Shown piece by piece: positions 43,181-52,124 of a stretch of 64,000 nucleotides of DNA. The position numbers were made by a program, and so were the translations under genes. This DNA comes from CBDDHT01 sp965227905. Its GTDB lineage: Bacteria > Pseudomonadota > Alphaproteobacteria > Rhizobiales > Methyloligellaceae. Under the pieces are notes generated by a model that made no database searches, was not told the DNA's origin, and saw only the letters and a list, made by a program, of their open reading frames with translations. The stretch covers positions 1 through 64,000 of the forward strand of contig OZ245780.1 of the NCBI GenBank assembly GCA_965227905.1. Reading direction: 5' to 3'. Position 1 is the stretch's first letter. Each line of letters starts with the position of its first letter.

Positions 43181-43264
43181 TTCGATATGGTTTCGCGGCT
43201 GATAAAAATCAAGCGCTCATCCAATTGGTGCTGAGGGATAATGGTTAGGCAGGGGGGTGGCAAC

Positions 43265-43340
43265 GGGGGGCGGCACGCCCCCCTACGAGGCGCTGCAGCG
43301 CCGAAGCAAGATGCGGTGATATTACCACCGCACATCTTGC
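43265..43340. repeat. Three stacked palindromes
   Basis: GGGGGG-N7-CCCCCC (43265-43283), GGCGCTGCAGCGCC (43289-43302) and a 13-bp stem GCAAGATGCGGTG...CACCGCACATCTTGC (43306-43340) follow one another within 76 bp. This may be a structured RNA, a mobile-element end or a terminator array. The rest of 43050-43447 holds no supported gene on the plus strand. Confidence 0.6.
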
Positions 43341-43447
43341 GCGTAACGAAAACGCTCTTTCAGCCAGTGGTACTACCAGCCTTCGGGACGCGGTATATGC
43401 ATCAGTTTACTGGGTCATGGATTGGTGCAAGGCGGATCAACAAAGAA

Positions 43448-43690
43448 TTATGACCGAGGCGGGTCAAGCCCATCGATTATGGCGGCGAGGATTTGGTCCC
43501 GTAGTCGATCCAACACCTGCTCGCGTTCGAGATCAGTGGCGAATTCACGTTGTGGCACCGGATGAGTGCCTCTGGCTGTAACGTATCCTTTTTGCGAAAG
43601 AGCTTCCTTGATTGGCTCAAAGGAGAACATTCGCAAGACAAAATGCGCCATCCACGGTTTGCGGTCGTCGCTGGCATCGACCATCTTCAC
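43448..43690 (-). pseudogene. Small or decayed gene, C-terminal part
   Basis: An 80-aa frame from GTG 43690 (MKMVDASDDRKPWMAHFVLR, ending GLDPPRS) has convincing protein composition. The same frame continues upstream with coherent residues (NLSAKHHQVLDDPDLIISTG, then IGYNAEKTIV), broken by an in-frame TGA. It is therefore probably the C-terminal half of a degraded gene rather than a complete small protein. It is not recognised. Confidence 0.5.
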
Positions 43691-43780
43691 GATCGTCTTT
43701 TCGGCATTATACCCGATTCACCCTGTCGAGATTATCAGGTCGGGATCATCCAGGACCTGATGATGCTTGGCGCTCAGGTT

Positions 43781-43951
43781 TTATGTCTCAAAGTCGGCAA
43801 CGGCTGTATCGTCAACGATTGCAGTATTCTCCGCGTATGCAGCTGCTTCAGGTGCCACGTCGACTCCAACGACTTCGATCGGATTCTTGACGTACTCCTC
43901 GTTAAATATTTGTCGGTCCCGTTCGATGAGTTCTCGAGGGACAATTTATGC
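43781..43951 (-). pseudogene. 5'-truncated gene remnant next to the metal operon
   Basis: Minus-strand codons read IVPRELIERDRQIFNEEYVK, then a segment ending TAVADFET and a TAA at 43781. The composition is strongly protein-like, but no start codon exists before the frame runs into a stop about 10 nt from the end of the neighbouring metal gene (43959). I read it as a gene cut when the metal-resistance block arrived. Confidence 0.45.
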
Positions 43952-43958
43952 AAATCGG

Positions 43959-44390
43959 CTACTTCTTTACGAAGCGGGCCTGAATCGTGTGGCCGTGACC
44001 GTCTTTGCCCGATAGCGCAATCTTCGCGCCTTTTGGAAGCGGGGCATCAAGCTTCGCTGAGAGCAACGATCCCTCGGCTTTCAGCACGAGGACCTTGTTG
44101 CCCGCAGCGGACTGTACAACGGCCCTGAACGATGCACCTGCGAGGTCCATGGGTTTGCCCTCTTCGGTGAGGTGAAAAACGAGCGTGTCCGAACCAGCAA
44201 CCATTTCCACCCCATGGTGACCTTTGACCTCCACGAATTGGCCTCCATGCTTGGCGCTATGATCGTGATCGGACCCGTGATGCTTGTGCGCACCGTGACT
44301 GTGATTGTGCTTGCTGCCGGCCATGGCTTCGATGGACGGCAAGAAAAATGCGATCGTAATGGTCGCTGCGGCAAGATTTTTCAAGTTCAT
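43959..44390 (-). CDS. Periplasmic His-rich metal-binding protein of the RND operon
   Basis: A 143-aa exported protein: signal peptide (MNLKNLAAATITIAFFLPSIEAMAG), then a His-rich stretch (KHNHSHGAHKHHGSDHDHSAKHGG) and a beta-rich domain. It likely buffers the metal handled by the efflux pump. ATG 44390 is preferred because GAGGATG is at good spacing. It is the last gene of the operon, 32 nt after the RND pump. Confidence 0.75.
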   Translation of the reverse strand: MNLKNLAAATITIAFFLPSIEAMAGSKHNHSHGAHKHHGSDHDHSAKHGGQFVEVKGHHGVEMVAGSDTLVFHLTEEGKPMDLAGASFRAVVQSAAGNKVLVLKAEGSLLSAKLDAPLPKGAKIALSGKDGHGHTIQARFVKK

Positions 44391-44422
44391 GTGATGCATC
44401 CTCAGACTAGTGATATGACAAA

Positions 44423-47400
44423 TTAGAAGGCTTCAGACGGCGCTGAATCTCGGAGTGGTTTTGCTTCCCGCTCGGCCAAAATGCGTTCCAACGGCTTGCG
44501 GCCGAACTTCAAGAACAGGATCGGTGTCAATACGGCATCTATGAGGGTCGCCGAGATCAGCCCACCGAATATGGTTACAGCGAGCGGATGCAAGATTTCG
44601 CGCCCTGGTTCATCCGCCGCGATGATCAACGGTATGAGCGCGAGCCCGGCGGAAACAGCCGTCATCAAAACCGGTGTCATACGTTCGAGGCTGCCGCGAA
44701 TGACAAGATCACGGCCGAAACGCTCCCCCTCGTAGAGCGCCAGATTGATATAGTGCGAGATCTTCAGAATACCATTGCGGGCCGAAATGCCCGCGAGGGT
44801 AATGAAGCCGATCAAACTCGCGACTGAAAACGACAGCTCGGCGATCCAGAGCGCCGCCACACTGCCTATCAGACCAAGTGGGATATTGGTCAAAATGATC
44901 GCCGCCAAGGCGGCGGAGCCATATCGGCTGTAGAGCACGAGAAAGATCAGAGCGATTGAGATGATTGACAGTAGTCCGATCGTCCGTGTCGCTTCCTCCT
45001 GCGCTTGAAACTGCCCTTCGAGGCGAACAACGTATCCGGGCGGCATTGCGACGTCTTCAATCACGCGCCGGATGTCAGCCACAATTGCCGCCATGTCGCG
45101 TTCGCCGTCGCCGTTCGCTGACACGATAATGCGCCGCTGCTGGTTTTCTCTCAGGATCTGGTTGGGGCCTTCCGTCTCGTTCACGTCTGCCAATTTCTTG
45201 AGCGGCACATAGCCCCTCGGCGTCGACACCAGAGCTTCACCGAGACCGGCCGTCGAACGGTCTTCGTCAGACAATCGCATAACGACATCGAAACGGCGGT
45301 TGCCCTCGATGATCTGCGAAACGGTACGCCCGTTCGTCAAGTCAGCGAGCGTTGTTGTCAGCGCCGGTGGAGTTACACCGTATAACGCGGCCCGATCATA
45401 GTCGGGGACGACCTGAAGTTGCGGTATCAGGACCTGTTTCTCCACCTGCAGATCAACAATTCCGGGGATATTGGCTATCTGCTGGCGCATCGAGCCGGCC
45501 AGTGTGCGTAGCCGGTCGAGATCCTCGCCAAATATCTTCAACGCTATCTGGGCGCGAACGCCGGTTAGCATGTGATCGAGGCGATGCGAGATCGGTTGCC
45601 CGATCCCGATCGTGGCTGGAAGCATGGATAGCCGATTGCGGATCTCGGCATAGACCTGTTCGCGCGATCGGCTGGACTCGTGGAGGTCGATATCGATCTC
45701 GGAGACATGGACGCCTTCCGCATGCTCGTCCAGTTCCGCGCGTCCAGTCCGCCGGCCGACGCTCTCGACACCGTCAATCTCCATGACCAGCTGCTCCGCG
45801 ATGCGCCCGAGACGGTCCGACTCGGCGAGCGATATCCCCGGGTTGTAGATGACGGAGACAACGATGGAGCCCTCGTTGAAGCCTGGCAGAAAGGCGCGAG
45901 GCAGCTTGACGGCGAGCCCTCCGGCTAGCGTTACGCCAGCCACGACAATCACCAAGACAATCGGCGCAACGCGAAAACTCTGATTGAGCGTCCAACGATA
46001 TACAGATTTCAGAATCCGCACCACGACGGTGTCGCGTTTCGGTCCCCTGGGAGTCTTCAAGAGGTAGTAGCAGAGCGCCGGGGTCAGCGTAACGGAAGTC
46101 ACGAGACTTGCCAGGATCGCGACAATGTAGGCAAAGCCCAACGGCCGGAACAACTGGCCTTCAAGTCCCGTCATGGCGAAGAGCGGCACGAAGACCAAAA
46201 CGATTATAGCTGTTGCGTAGACAATGCTCGAACGGACCTCGTGGGAAGCATCCAGCACCACCGCAAACTTCGGGCGCGGGGACTGGCTGTCGGTATTCAG
46301 TCGCAAACGTCTCAGTACGTTTTCGACACCGACAACCGCATCATCCACGAGCTCACCGATGGCGATCGCGATGCCGCCAAGGGTCATGGTGTTGATCGAC
46401 AGGCCGAATGCATGGAACACGAGAACAGTGATGAATATCGACATCGGTATGGCTGTCAGCGAGATGAAGGTTGCCCGCCAGTTCATAAGAAACATAAGCA
46501 GTATGAAGGCGACCACGACAGCCGCTTCGACAAGCACACTCTTTACGTTTCGAATCGACGTCTCGATGAAACTTGCTTGGCGGAACTGGACGCGGTTGGC
46601 GGTGACACCGTCGGGCATAGTCTTCTGGATCTTTGCCAGTTGTGCCTCGATCTGTCTCGTCACCGATACCGTGTCCGCCCGAGGTTGCTTCTGAACGCTG
46701 ATGATTACTGCAGGTTCCGCCATAAATCCGGCGTCTCCCCGCTTGACGCGCGGCGCGAACTCGACCCGCGTCACCTGACTAAGGAGGATCGACTGTCCGT
46801 TTCGCGTAACCACAACAAGGTTTCGTAGATCTTCCAGGCGTGTGGTGCGCCCGATGTTCCGGATTAGGTACTCACGTGCATGTTGGTCGATGAATCCACC
46901 GCCGGCGTTTCTGCCAAACTGAGTGATGGCGTCTTCGATCATTTTCGGCGTGATCTGAAGCCGTTGCATAGCAATGAGGTCGGGACTGACCCGGTACTGC
47001 CTGACTTCTCCACCTATCGGGATAACCTGCGCCACGCCCGGCACGGTAAGGATCTGCGGACGGATCACGAAATCCGCAATTTCACGCAGTTCCATCGGCG
47101 AGACTGTCTTGCTGGTCACTGCGATCAACATGATCTCGCCCATGATCGACGAGATCGGCCCCATCTGTGGTTGAATGCCGTCCGGCAGCTGTTGATCGAC
47201 AATTGCAAGCCGCTCGGTCACGAGCTGTCGATTTCGGTATATGTCGGTGCCCCAGTCAAACTCGACATAAATGATGGAAAGCCCGACACTGGACACCGAC
47301 CTGAGCCTGATGACACCAGGCATGCCATTAAGCGCTGTTTCCAGAGGATAAGTGACGAGCTGTTCCACCTCCTGCGGCGCCAGGCCCTCGGCTTCAGTAA

Positions 47401-47548
47401 GCAAGGTCACTGACGGCCGGTTCAGGTCAGGAAAGACGTCCACGGGAAGCCGCGGCAGGACATAAGCGCCATAGGCTGCAAGCAGAAGTGACGCGACGAT
47501 GACGAACATTCGCTGTGACAATGAAACGGCAACGAGGGCTTTGAACAT
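44423..47548 (-). CDS. Heavy-metal RND efflux pump (CzcA/CusA family)
   Basis: A 1041-aa inner-membrane proton/metal antiporter with twelve helices and two large periplasmic loops (LPVDVFPDLNRPSVTLLTEA is the family N-terminus). The helix-4 signature reads GGIAIAIGELVDDAVVGVEN, which differs from the classical CzcA DFGxIVDGAVV and CusA GAMVDAA forms, so the exported metal is not assigned. It works with the adaptor encoded upstream; no outer-membrane channel gene is seen in this operon. Confidence 0.93.
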   Translation of the reverse strand: MFKALVAVSLSQRMFVIVASLLLAAYGAYVLPRLPVDVFPDLNRPSVTLLTEAEGLAPQEVEQLVTYPLETALNGMPGVIRLRSVSSVGLSIIYVEFDWGTDIYRNRQLVTERLAIVDQQLPDGIQPQMGPISSIMGEIMLIAVTSKTVSPMELREIADFVIRPQILTVPGVAQVIPIGGEVRQYRVSPDLIAMQRLQITPKMIEDAITQFGRNAGGGFIDQHAREYLIRNIGRTTRLEDLRNLVVVTRNGQSILLSQVTRVEFAPRVKRGDAGFMAEPAVIISVQKQPRADTVSVTRQIEAQLAKIQKTMPDGVTANRVQFRQASFIETSIRNVKSVLVEAAVVVAFILLMFLMNWRATFISLTAIPMSIFITVLVFHAFGLSINTMTLGGIAIAIGELVDDAVVGVENVLRRLRLNTDSQSPRPKFAVVLDASHEVRSSIVYATAIIVLVFVPLFAMTGLEGQLFRPLGFAYIVAILASLVTSVTLTPALCYYLLKTPRGPKRDTVVVRILKSVYRWTLNQSFRVAPIVLVIVVAGVTLAGGLAVKLPRAFLPGFNEGSIVVSVIYNPGISLAESDRLGRIAEQLVMEIDGVESVGRRTGRAELDEHAEGVHVSEIDIDLHESSRSREQVYAEIRNRLSMLPATIGIGQPISHRLDHMLTGVRAQIALKIFGEDLDRLRTLAGSMRQQIANIPGIVDLQVEKQVLIPQLQVVPDYDRAALYGVTPPALTTTLADLTNGRTVSQIIEGNRRFDVVMRLSDEDRSTAGLGEALVSTPRGYVPLKKLADVNETEGPNQILRENQQRRIIVSANGDGERDMAAIVADIRRVIEDVAMPPGYVVRLEGQFQAQEEATRTIGLLSIISIALIFLVLYSRYGSAALAAIILTNIPLGLIGSVAALWIAELSFSVASLIGFITLAGISARNGILKISHYINLALYEGERFGRDLVIRGSLERMTPVLMTAVSAGLALIPLIIAADEPGREILHPLAVTIFGGLISATLIDAVLTPILFLKFGRKPLERILAEREAKPLRDSAPSEAF

Positions 47549-47560
47549 GGCATCTGTCCC

Positions 47561-49336
47561 CTAGCGGATCTGATTCACGAGCGCGGCCCCGCGCACAATG
47601 ACTTGGTCACCGTCGTCGAGACCGCCAGTCAAACGAACTCGGTCCACATCAATGCTCTCGAAGCGGACTGCCTTCGGCTCATAGCTTTCCGGCCCACGCC
47701 GCTTGAAGACAACCATCTGGCCGTTTGGCGCCTGCGTAATTGCCGCACGCGGCACGATCAGCCCGGTGACGGGTGTTCCGGTCTCAACCAGCACCTTGGT
47801 CGGGCTGCCGATGTGCAAGGCGTCTGAAGGAGTCGTAATCCTGAACTGAAACCGAACAGCCTGATTTCGCAGCTCTCGGCTGCGCCCTACAAATTCCAGA
47901 CGGAATTTCTCCCCTGTGGTCAGATGGGCTTCGACTCCGGCGCCTTCGACGATGAGGTCAGGATCATGCGATATCGCTTCGATCCAAAGCCGAGACGGAT
48001 CAACGATGTGAAACAACGTTGCTGCCGTTTCGACAACCTGACCGGCGGCGACATTTACGCCGGCAATGAGACCATCGATCGGAGCCTTGAGCGGCTCAGT
48101 CTGGATACGCGATTCGCTCAACACCTTGCGACGCGCTTTGAGGCCGGCCAACTCGATTTCGAGATCCTCTAGATTCGCCCGGCTAGTCACGTTTCTCGCG
48201 ACGAGCCTTTTCTGACGGTTTATCTTGGCTTCGACGAGAGCAATGCGCTGTTCCAGGTCACCAGCGGTTTGCCGGACGTCACTCGCGTCAATCGGCGCAA
48301 AAGCGGGTTCGACAAATGCGAGAGTCTCCCCTGACTTCACCGTCTGTCCCAGGACCGCCAGCCCCTGTTCTGTCGGCCTTATTCTGCCACCGATAGTGCT
48401 TTGGACCAGTCCGCTGCGATTGGGATCGGCAATAACTCGACCAATCAAGGTACGCGTCCTTCGGCTCGTCTGAGGTCTAAGGACGCGAGTTCGGATTTCG
48501 AGCAACCGCTGTGTTGGCTTTGGAAGGAAGATGCTTCCGTCCCCTAGGCGGCGCGGAGTATCTCCATTCGTCTCCCGCCCCTTGCTGCCATGATCTTGGC
48601 TATGGTCGTGGCCCGGACCAGCAAACGCGATGCCGCATCCCAGCACGACGACTAGTCCGGAGAGACCAATCGTCATGCCCGTACGTCCGCGAACGAGCCC
48701 ACCGAAGACTATTCCAAGCATTAAACCAAGACCGGCGAGGACAGCACCGTTCGATACTTTGCGCTCCAGATCCGCCGGCGAAAGACGCGTCATACGCAAC
48801 GCGGCCAGTAAGAATTCCGGCATGGTTTTCTCAATGGTCTTGCTGTCGACGTTGTGATTCACGGTACGGTCATGACCGGGTAAATCCGCGCCGTGAGCAT
48901 GGTCGTCTTTCTTCGTTTGCAGTGTACCGATCAACAAGTCGGATGTGTCGCTATGCACGATAGTTATGATGAACTCATGCTCGCCTTCCTTTCCCAGGGT
49001 TGGCGATGAGAAAGAATATGATCCATCCGGCTGCGGTTCGGCATGCCGAGATTCGCCATCAAACATCAGCTCAATTTTGGCATCGGTAACGGGAGACGTG
49101 TCGGCACGACGATCGAGATATATCGTCAGTGCCTCGTCCTTGAGGATCCCCACAAATTCGAAGGTTTCCGATTCAGCCACGATCCTCGGGCTGGTGGGCG
49201 AGACGATCGTGGATTTGCTCGGACCGTGGTCATGGCCAGGGCCGGCACTCGCAAATGGAGGTATGGCGACCGAAGCGAATGCGCCAAGCGCTGCAATAAG
49301 GGCGATCAAGAATTGACCGCGCAGCAGAGGTTGCAT
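47561..49336 (-). CDS. RND periplasmic adaptor (CzcB/CusB family) with extended N-terminal domain
   Basis: A 591-aa membrane-fusion protein. After the signal (MQPLLRGQFLIALIAALGAF) it has three His-rich patches (GPGHDHGPSKS, DDHAHGADLPGHD, GPGHDHSQDHGSKG) and an internal hydrophobic stretch, then the canonical barrel, alpha-hairpin (IALVEAKINRQKRLVARNVTSRANL) and lipoyl parts. The ~300-residue N-terminal extension is longer than in CzcB and suggests an additional metal-binding/anchored domain. Start 49336 has AGAGGA upstream. Confidence 0.9.
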   Translation of the reverse strand: MQPLLRGQFLIALIAALGAFASVAIPPFASAGPGHDHGPSKSTIVSPTSPRIVAESETFEFVGILKDEALTIYLDRRADTSPVTDAKIELMFDGESRHAEPQPDGSYSFSSPTLGKEGEHEFIITIVHSDTSDLLIGTLQTKKDDHAHGADLPGHDRTVNHNVDSKTIEKTMPEFLLAALRMTRLSPADLERKVSNGAVLAGLGLMLGIVFGGLVRGRTGMTIGLSGLVVVLGCGIAFAGPGHDHSQDHGSKGRETNGDTPRRLGDGSIFLPKPTQRLLEIRTRVLRPQTSRRTRTLIGRVIADPNRSGLVQSTIGGRIRPTEQGLAVLGQTVKSGETLAFVEPAFAPIDASDVRQTAGDLEQRIALVEAKINRQKRLVARNVTSRANLEDLEIELAGLKARRKVLSESRIQTEPLKAPIDGLIAGVNVAAGQVVETAATLFHIVDPSRLWIEAISHDPDLIVEGAGVEAHLTTGEKFRLEFVGRSRELRNQAVRFQFRITTPSDALHIGSPTKVLVETGTPVTGLIVPRAAITQAPNGQMVVFKRRGPESYEPKAVRFESIDVDRVRLTGGLDDGDQVIVRGAALVNQIR

Positions 49337-49400
49337 GATTGAAGTCCTCTGTAGATTCACGTGGTGGCGTCCGGGATATCCAACGGACGCCGGTGAACTC

Positions 49401-49862
49401 TCAGAGGAAGGTAATGGGCGGGCGGAAGTGCGCGCCGTCGTACAACGGCGCTTTGAGTGTGTCCGATGCTGCGAAGTGCATGGCGCACCGCGGTCGCAGG
49501 ATCTCATGCGACACCTCGCTAGCAATCATAGTTAGACCAGCATGCGCATGAAATTCACTCTGAACCACGCCATCATCTGGCGCATCGCCATCGAGACTTC
49601 CGGACTCAATGACGGATTCATGATCCGATGAATAGTGAATGGCGGAACAGAAAATCGAATGAATCTCGTGGCTGTCCCGGTCAATTTTCATCTCAACCGG
49701 AATGGTCTGACCATCAAAACAGTGTTCGTGATCGTCGTGCGCATGCGCTGAATGGGCCACGATATTGACCGTGCTGGCGGCGATCAGGACCAGACACAAA
49801 AAGGCACTCACCGCGCGGCGCGCAGTGCTGCAACCTCCACTTTGTGTTCTTGTCCCTGTCAT
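49401..49862 (-). CDS. Small exported protein of the metal operon
   Basis: A 153-aa protein with an N-terminal signal/hydrophobic segment (RRAVSAFLCLVLIAASTVNIVAHSAHA) and a mature part rich in His, Asp and a few Cys (HDDHEHCFDGQ). It is not recognised as a named family; metal sensing or sequestration is inferred from composition and position between the RimB-like gene and the adaptor. Confidence 0.6.
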   Translation of the reverse strand: MTGTRTQSGGCSTARRAVSAFLCLVLIAASTVNIVAHSAHAHDDHEHCFDGQTIPVEMKIDRDSHEIHSIFCSAIHYSSDHESVIESGSLDGDAPDDGVVQSEFHAHAGLTMIASEVSHEILRPRCAMHFAASDTLKAPLYDGAHFRPPITFL

Positions 49863-49938
49863 CGAAATTGCTCTGAGTCGTTTCGCTGCCGATTATGCAT
49901 TGGTGAGATCAATACGCAACGCTCCTCGACGCCCTAAT

Positions 49939-50580
49939 CTATTTGCACAATCCGCGCCCAACGAATTTTCGCCTAGCGTCGACCAAAAACCTGCCTGCAA
50001 GAAAACTGCGCCCAAAGATGATCGAATTTCCCTTCGGCGCTCGGTCCCACAGGATGAAATCTGCAGTCACCACTTTACCCGCAACACAGATTTTGAGTTG
50101 AACGATTGGCCTTTTCTTATCCGGGACGTTTTCGCTTCGCAGCCGATAGAAACTTATGACGGGACGTTCAAGGGTAACGGCGTTGCCAGTAGCATTCTGA
50201 ACCGAGAACCTCACCCATATCGAACCACTTCGAACAAAGCTCTCGAACGCCGGAACGTTAAGTGCCGATACGATCACACCGGTATGCATAACACTTTTCA
50301 GAACGACCTTCTCGTCTACCAGCTGCACATCTTCATACCAACCTATCAGGCTGGCAGGTGGACGTTTCCCTGAGTCAATGATTTCCTTCTTGTCCGGAGG
50401 CATACCACCCCGCAATTGCTCTTTGGGTGTGTGCGTATCCGGAGCTGCCGCCACCAGTTGCACCGCTTCCGCCAACTTCGAGAAGGTGTGCTTTTCAGAG
50501 TCGGCATTTCCCTGCGGTATCAACGAAGCGAGCGCGGTCCATGCCGCGACTGCTGCAACAAATGCGGATCTGTACTTCAT
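49939..50580 (-). CDS. Exported RimB/retropepsin-like (Zn_protease family) protein with altered active site
   Basis: A 213-aa protein with signal peptide. The mature part matches the putative ATP-dependent zinc protease/RimB family: LIGWYEDVQL, WVRFSVQ, RPVISFYRLRSENVPDKKRPIVQL and FGRSFLAGRFLVD. The usual catalytic DTGA reads MHTGVIVSALN, so the expected Asp is His and the following Ala is Val. It is likely inactive as an aspartic protease or repurposed. It lies 76 nt upstream of the small metal-operon gene on the same strand. Confidence 0.75.
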   Translation of the reverse strand: MKYRSAFVAAVAAWTALASLIPQGNADSEKHTFSKLAEAVQLVAAAPDTHTPKEQLRGGMPPDKKEIIDSGKRPPASLIGWYEDVQLVDEKVVLKSVMHTGVIVSALNVPAFESFVRSGSIWVRFSVQNATGNAVTLERPVISFYRLRSENVPDKKRPIVQLKICVAGKVVTADFILWDRAPKGNSIIFGRSFLAGRFLVDARRKFVGRGLCK

Positions 50581-50914
50581 GATTCCTAATTCCTAGCTCA
50601 TCTCATCCAATGATGCCCGCCACCGACCATGATCAGCGGCACAGATATCTCTTGTAACCACTTCGAAAGTTCAGGCCATTGCCACAGCAACTACCTGACG
50701 CAGGATGCTCCCATCCGACCGGTTTTGGATGCGTTCAGGTCTATCCGGAGACGAGGTTTCAAGAGCGCTATTAGGTCGACAAATCGAACACTCCTGCCAA
50801 TCGCAAGAAAAAACAGGGGTGAACATAGGGCAAACGTGCCAACGACCGATCCCGGCACTTCTCCTGCAATAACGAATGAGCACACCCTGAGAGACAACAA
50901 GAGGTTGGTCAACC
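50581..50914. other. Intergenic region between metal operon and methyltransferase
   Basis: This divergent region should hold both promoters. A minus-strand hydrophobic frame (about 50691-50921, starting MARLTNLLLSLRVCSFVIAG) could encode a 76-aa membrane peptide, but it overlaps the methyltransferase start and has no clear ribosome site, so it is not called. Confidence 0.4.
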
Positions 50915-51796
50915 GTGCCAAATCGAAACATTGGACTGACTGTGCCTGTTACATCTGACACAACCGACGCCGCGCCGGCGACCGGAAAGATCCGCCAAGT
51001 AATCATTCGTTGCGTTCAAATTTTGCGCAATTTTGGCGCTCTCGCGATGCTCGAACACATGCGTGATGTATTGGTCTATCAGTTGCACGCTAGATTGCTG
51101 GACAGGTTCGCATCCAGTGCTGAACCGCCGTTCGTATCACAAATTGCCGAGCTTGATGGCCTTAAGATCTCTGGCGAACACCTTCAGGATGCGGTCGACT
51201 ATGAGCCGACACCTCTTCTAGTGGTCCGTTGGATAATGGAACTCCTTCCAACCAATCTTCAAAATTGGACATTCATTGATATTGGTGCCGGCCGTGGCCG
51301 TGTTGTTGTTATGGCTGCGCGCTTCCCGTTTCATAGGGTAGTTGGCATCGAGATCGCTGCCGAGCTTCGGCGCGATGCCCAACATTATATCAAGTCGCTG
51401 CCGCGAGAATTGCTGCGTGCAGACGACGTCGAGATTATTGATGTTGACGCTGCGACTTTCGAGCCCCCCACGGGCCCATGTATTTACTACATGTACAATC
51501 CGTTCAATGATCGGGTGTTGAGGAAGTTCCTGCAAAACTTGGTCAAATCGTGCACCGAGCAGGCCAGCACTGCCCTCATTGCCTATTACCACCCTAAATA
51601 TTGGCAGGTATTGGCCGAATTCCCGGAAATTAGGAAATGTCGCCTGCCCATTACGACGCGCCTGAAGTTCGCAATGCTGAGCCCTTGTTCGTTTGAGCTG
51701 TACAAAATTGACGGGCAAAGCATACGTCGGCATGGGCGTTCTCGTTCTAGGGCGATGGTAACAAACGCCAAAGCGCTAGAGATCCCACGCCGGTAG
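50915..51796 (+). CDS. Class I SAM-dependent methyltransferase
   Basis: A 293-aa protein. The SAM-binding motif I FIDIGAGRGRVVVMAA and motif II VVGIEIA lie at about residues 115-145, and IIDVDAATFEPP with YYMYNPF forms the motif IV region (YNPF in place of the usual NPPY). The N-terminal ~100 residues are a helical cap. The substrate is unknown. GTG 50915 is preceded by AAGAGG. It stands alone between the metal operon and the mobilisation genes. Confidence 0.75.
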   Translation: MPNRNIGLTVPVTSDTTDAAPATGKIRQVIIRCVQILRNFGALAMLEHMRDVLVYQLHARLLDRFASSAEPPFVSQIAELDGLKISGEHLQDAVDYEPTPLLVVRWIMELLPTNLQNWTFIDIGAGRGRVVVMAARFPFHRVVGIEIAAELRRDAQHYIKSLPRELLRADDVEIIDVDAATFEPPTGPCIYYMYNPFNDRVLRKFLQNLVKSCTEQASTALIAYYHPKYWQVLAEFPEIRKCRLPITTRLKFAMLSPCSFELYKIDGQSIRRHGRSRSRAMVTNAKALEIPRR

Positions 51797-52124
51797 TCGG
51801 TCATCTAGTCACTCCGGAATGACGCGCCATCCATCATAATGTGGACTGGTAGTGTCTGCTTAATGCCAGAAATCTCTGGTCTGCGATAGTCCGCTTGTGG
51901 CCCATTTTCCCCGTGCGAAGGTACGCCAGAACACGGCTCAAGCCATATGGTAACTGGACGTCATCCAGCTCACGTGATCGGCCTCACATAAGATTACACG
52001 GCCTAGTGAAGCGCTCTCATTACAGCGGCCATTGCCGGATGGCAGCCTTAAGATTGTTGCACGGGGTCAAAAATCAGACGGACCTGAAAAACCTTATCTC
52101 TATGCCTGCGTAGTGTGTTGGCTC
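51797..52124. other. Intergenic stretch after the methyltransferase
   Basis: No gene, RNA or clear repeat is supported here. Short plus-strand frames exist but have shadow-like composition. Confidence 0.4.

Noticed and set aside
43550..44128. Plus-strand 192-aa frame.
   Set aside because: It is the antisense of the decayed minus-strand fragments, Cys/Arg-rich, and overlaps the end of the metal-binding gene.
49335..49551. Plus-strand frames across the adaptor/small-protein boundary.
   Set aside because: They lie antisense to the metal-operon genes and have shadow-like composition.
50671..51006. Minus-strand hydrophobic frames upstream of the methyltransferase.
   Set aside because: No ribosome site, overlap with a better plus-strand gene, and no conservation evidence available.
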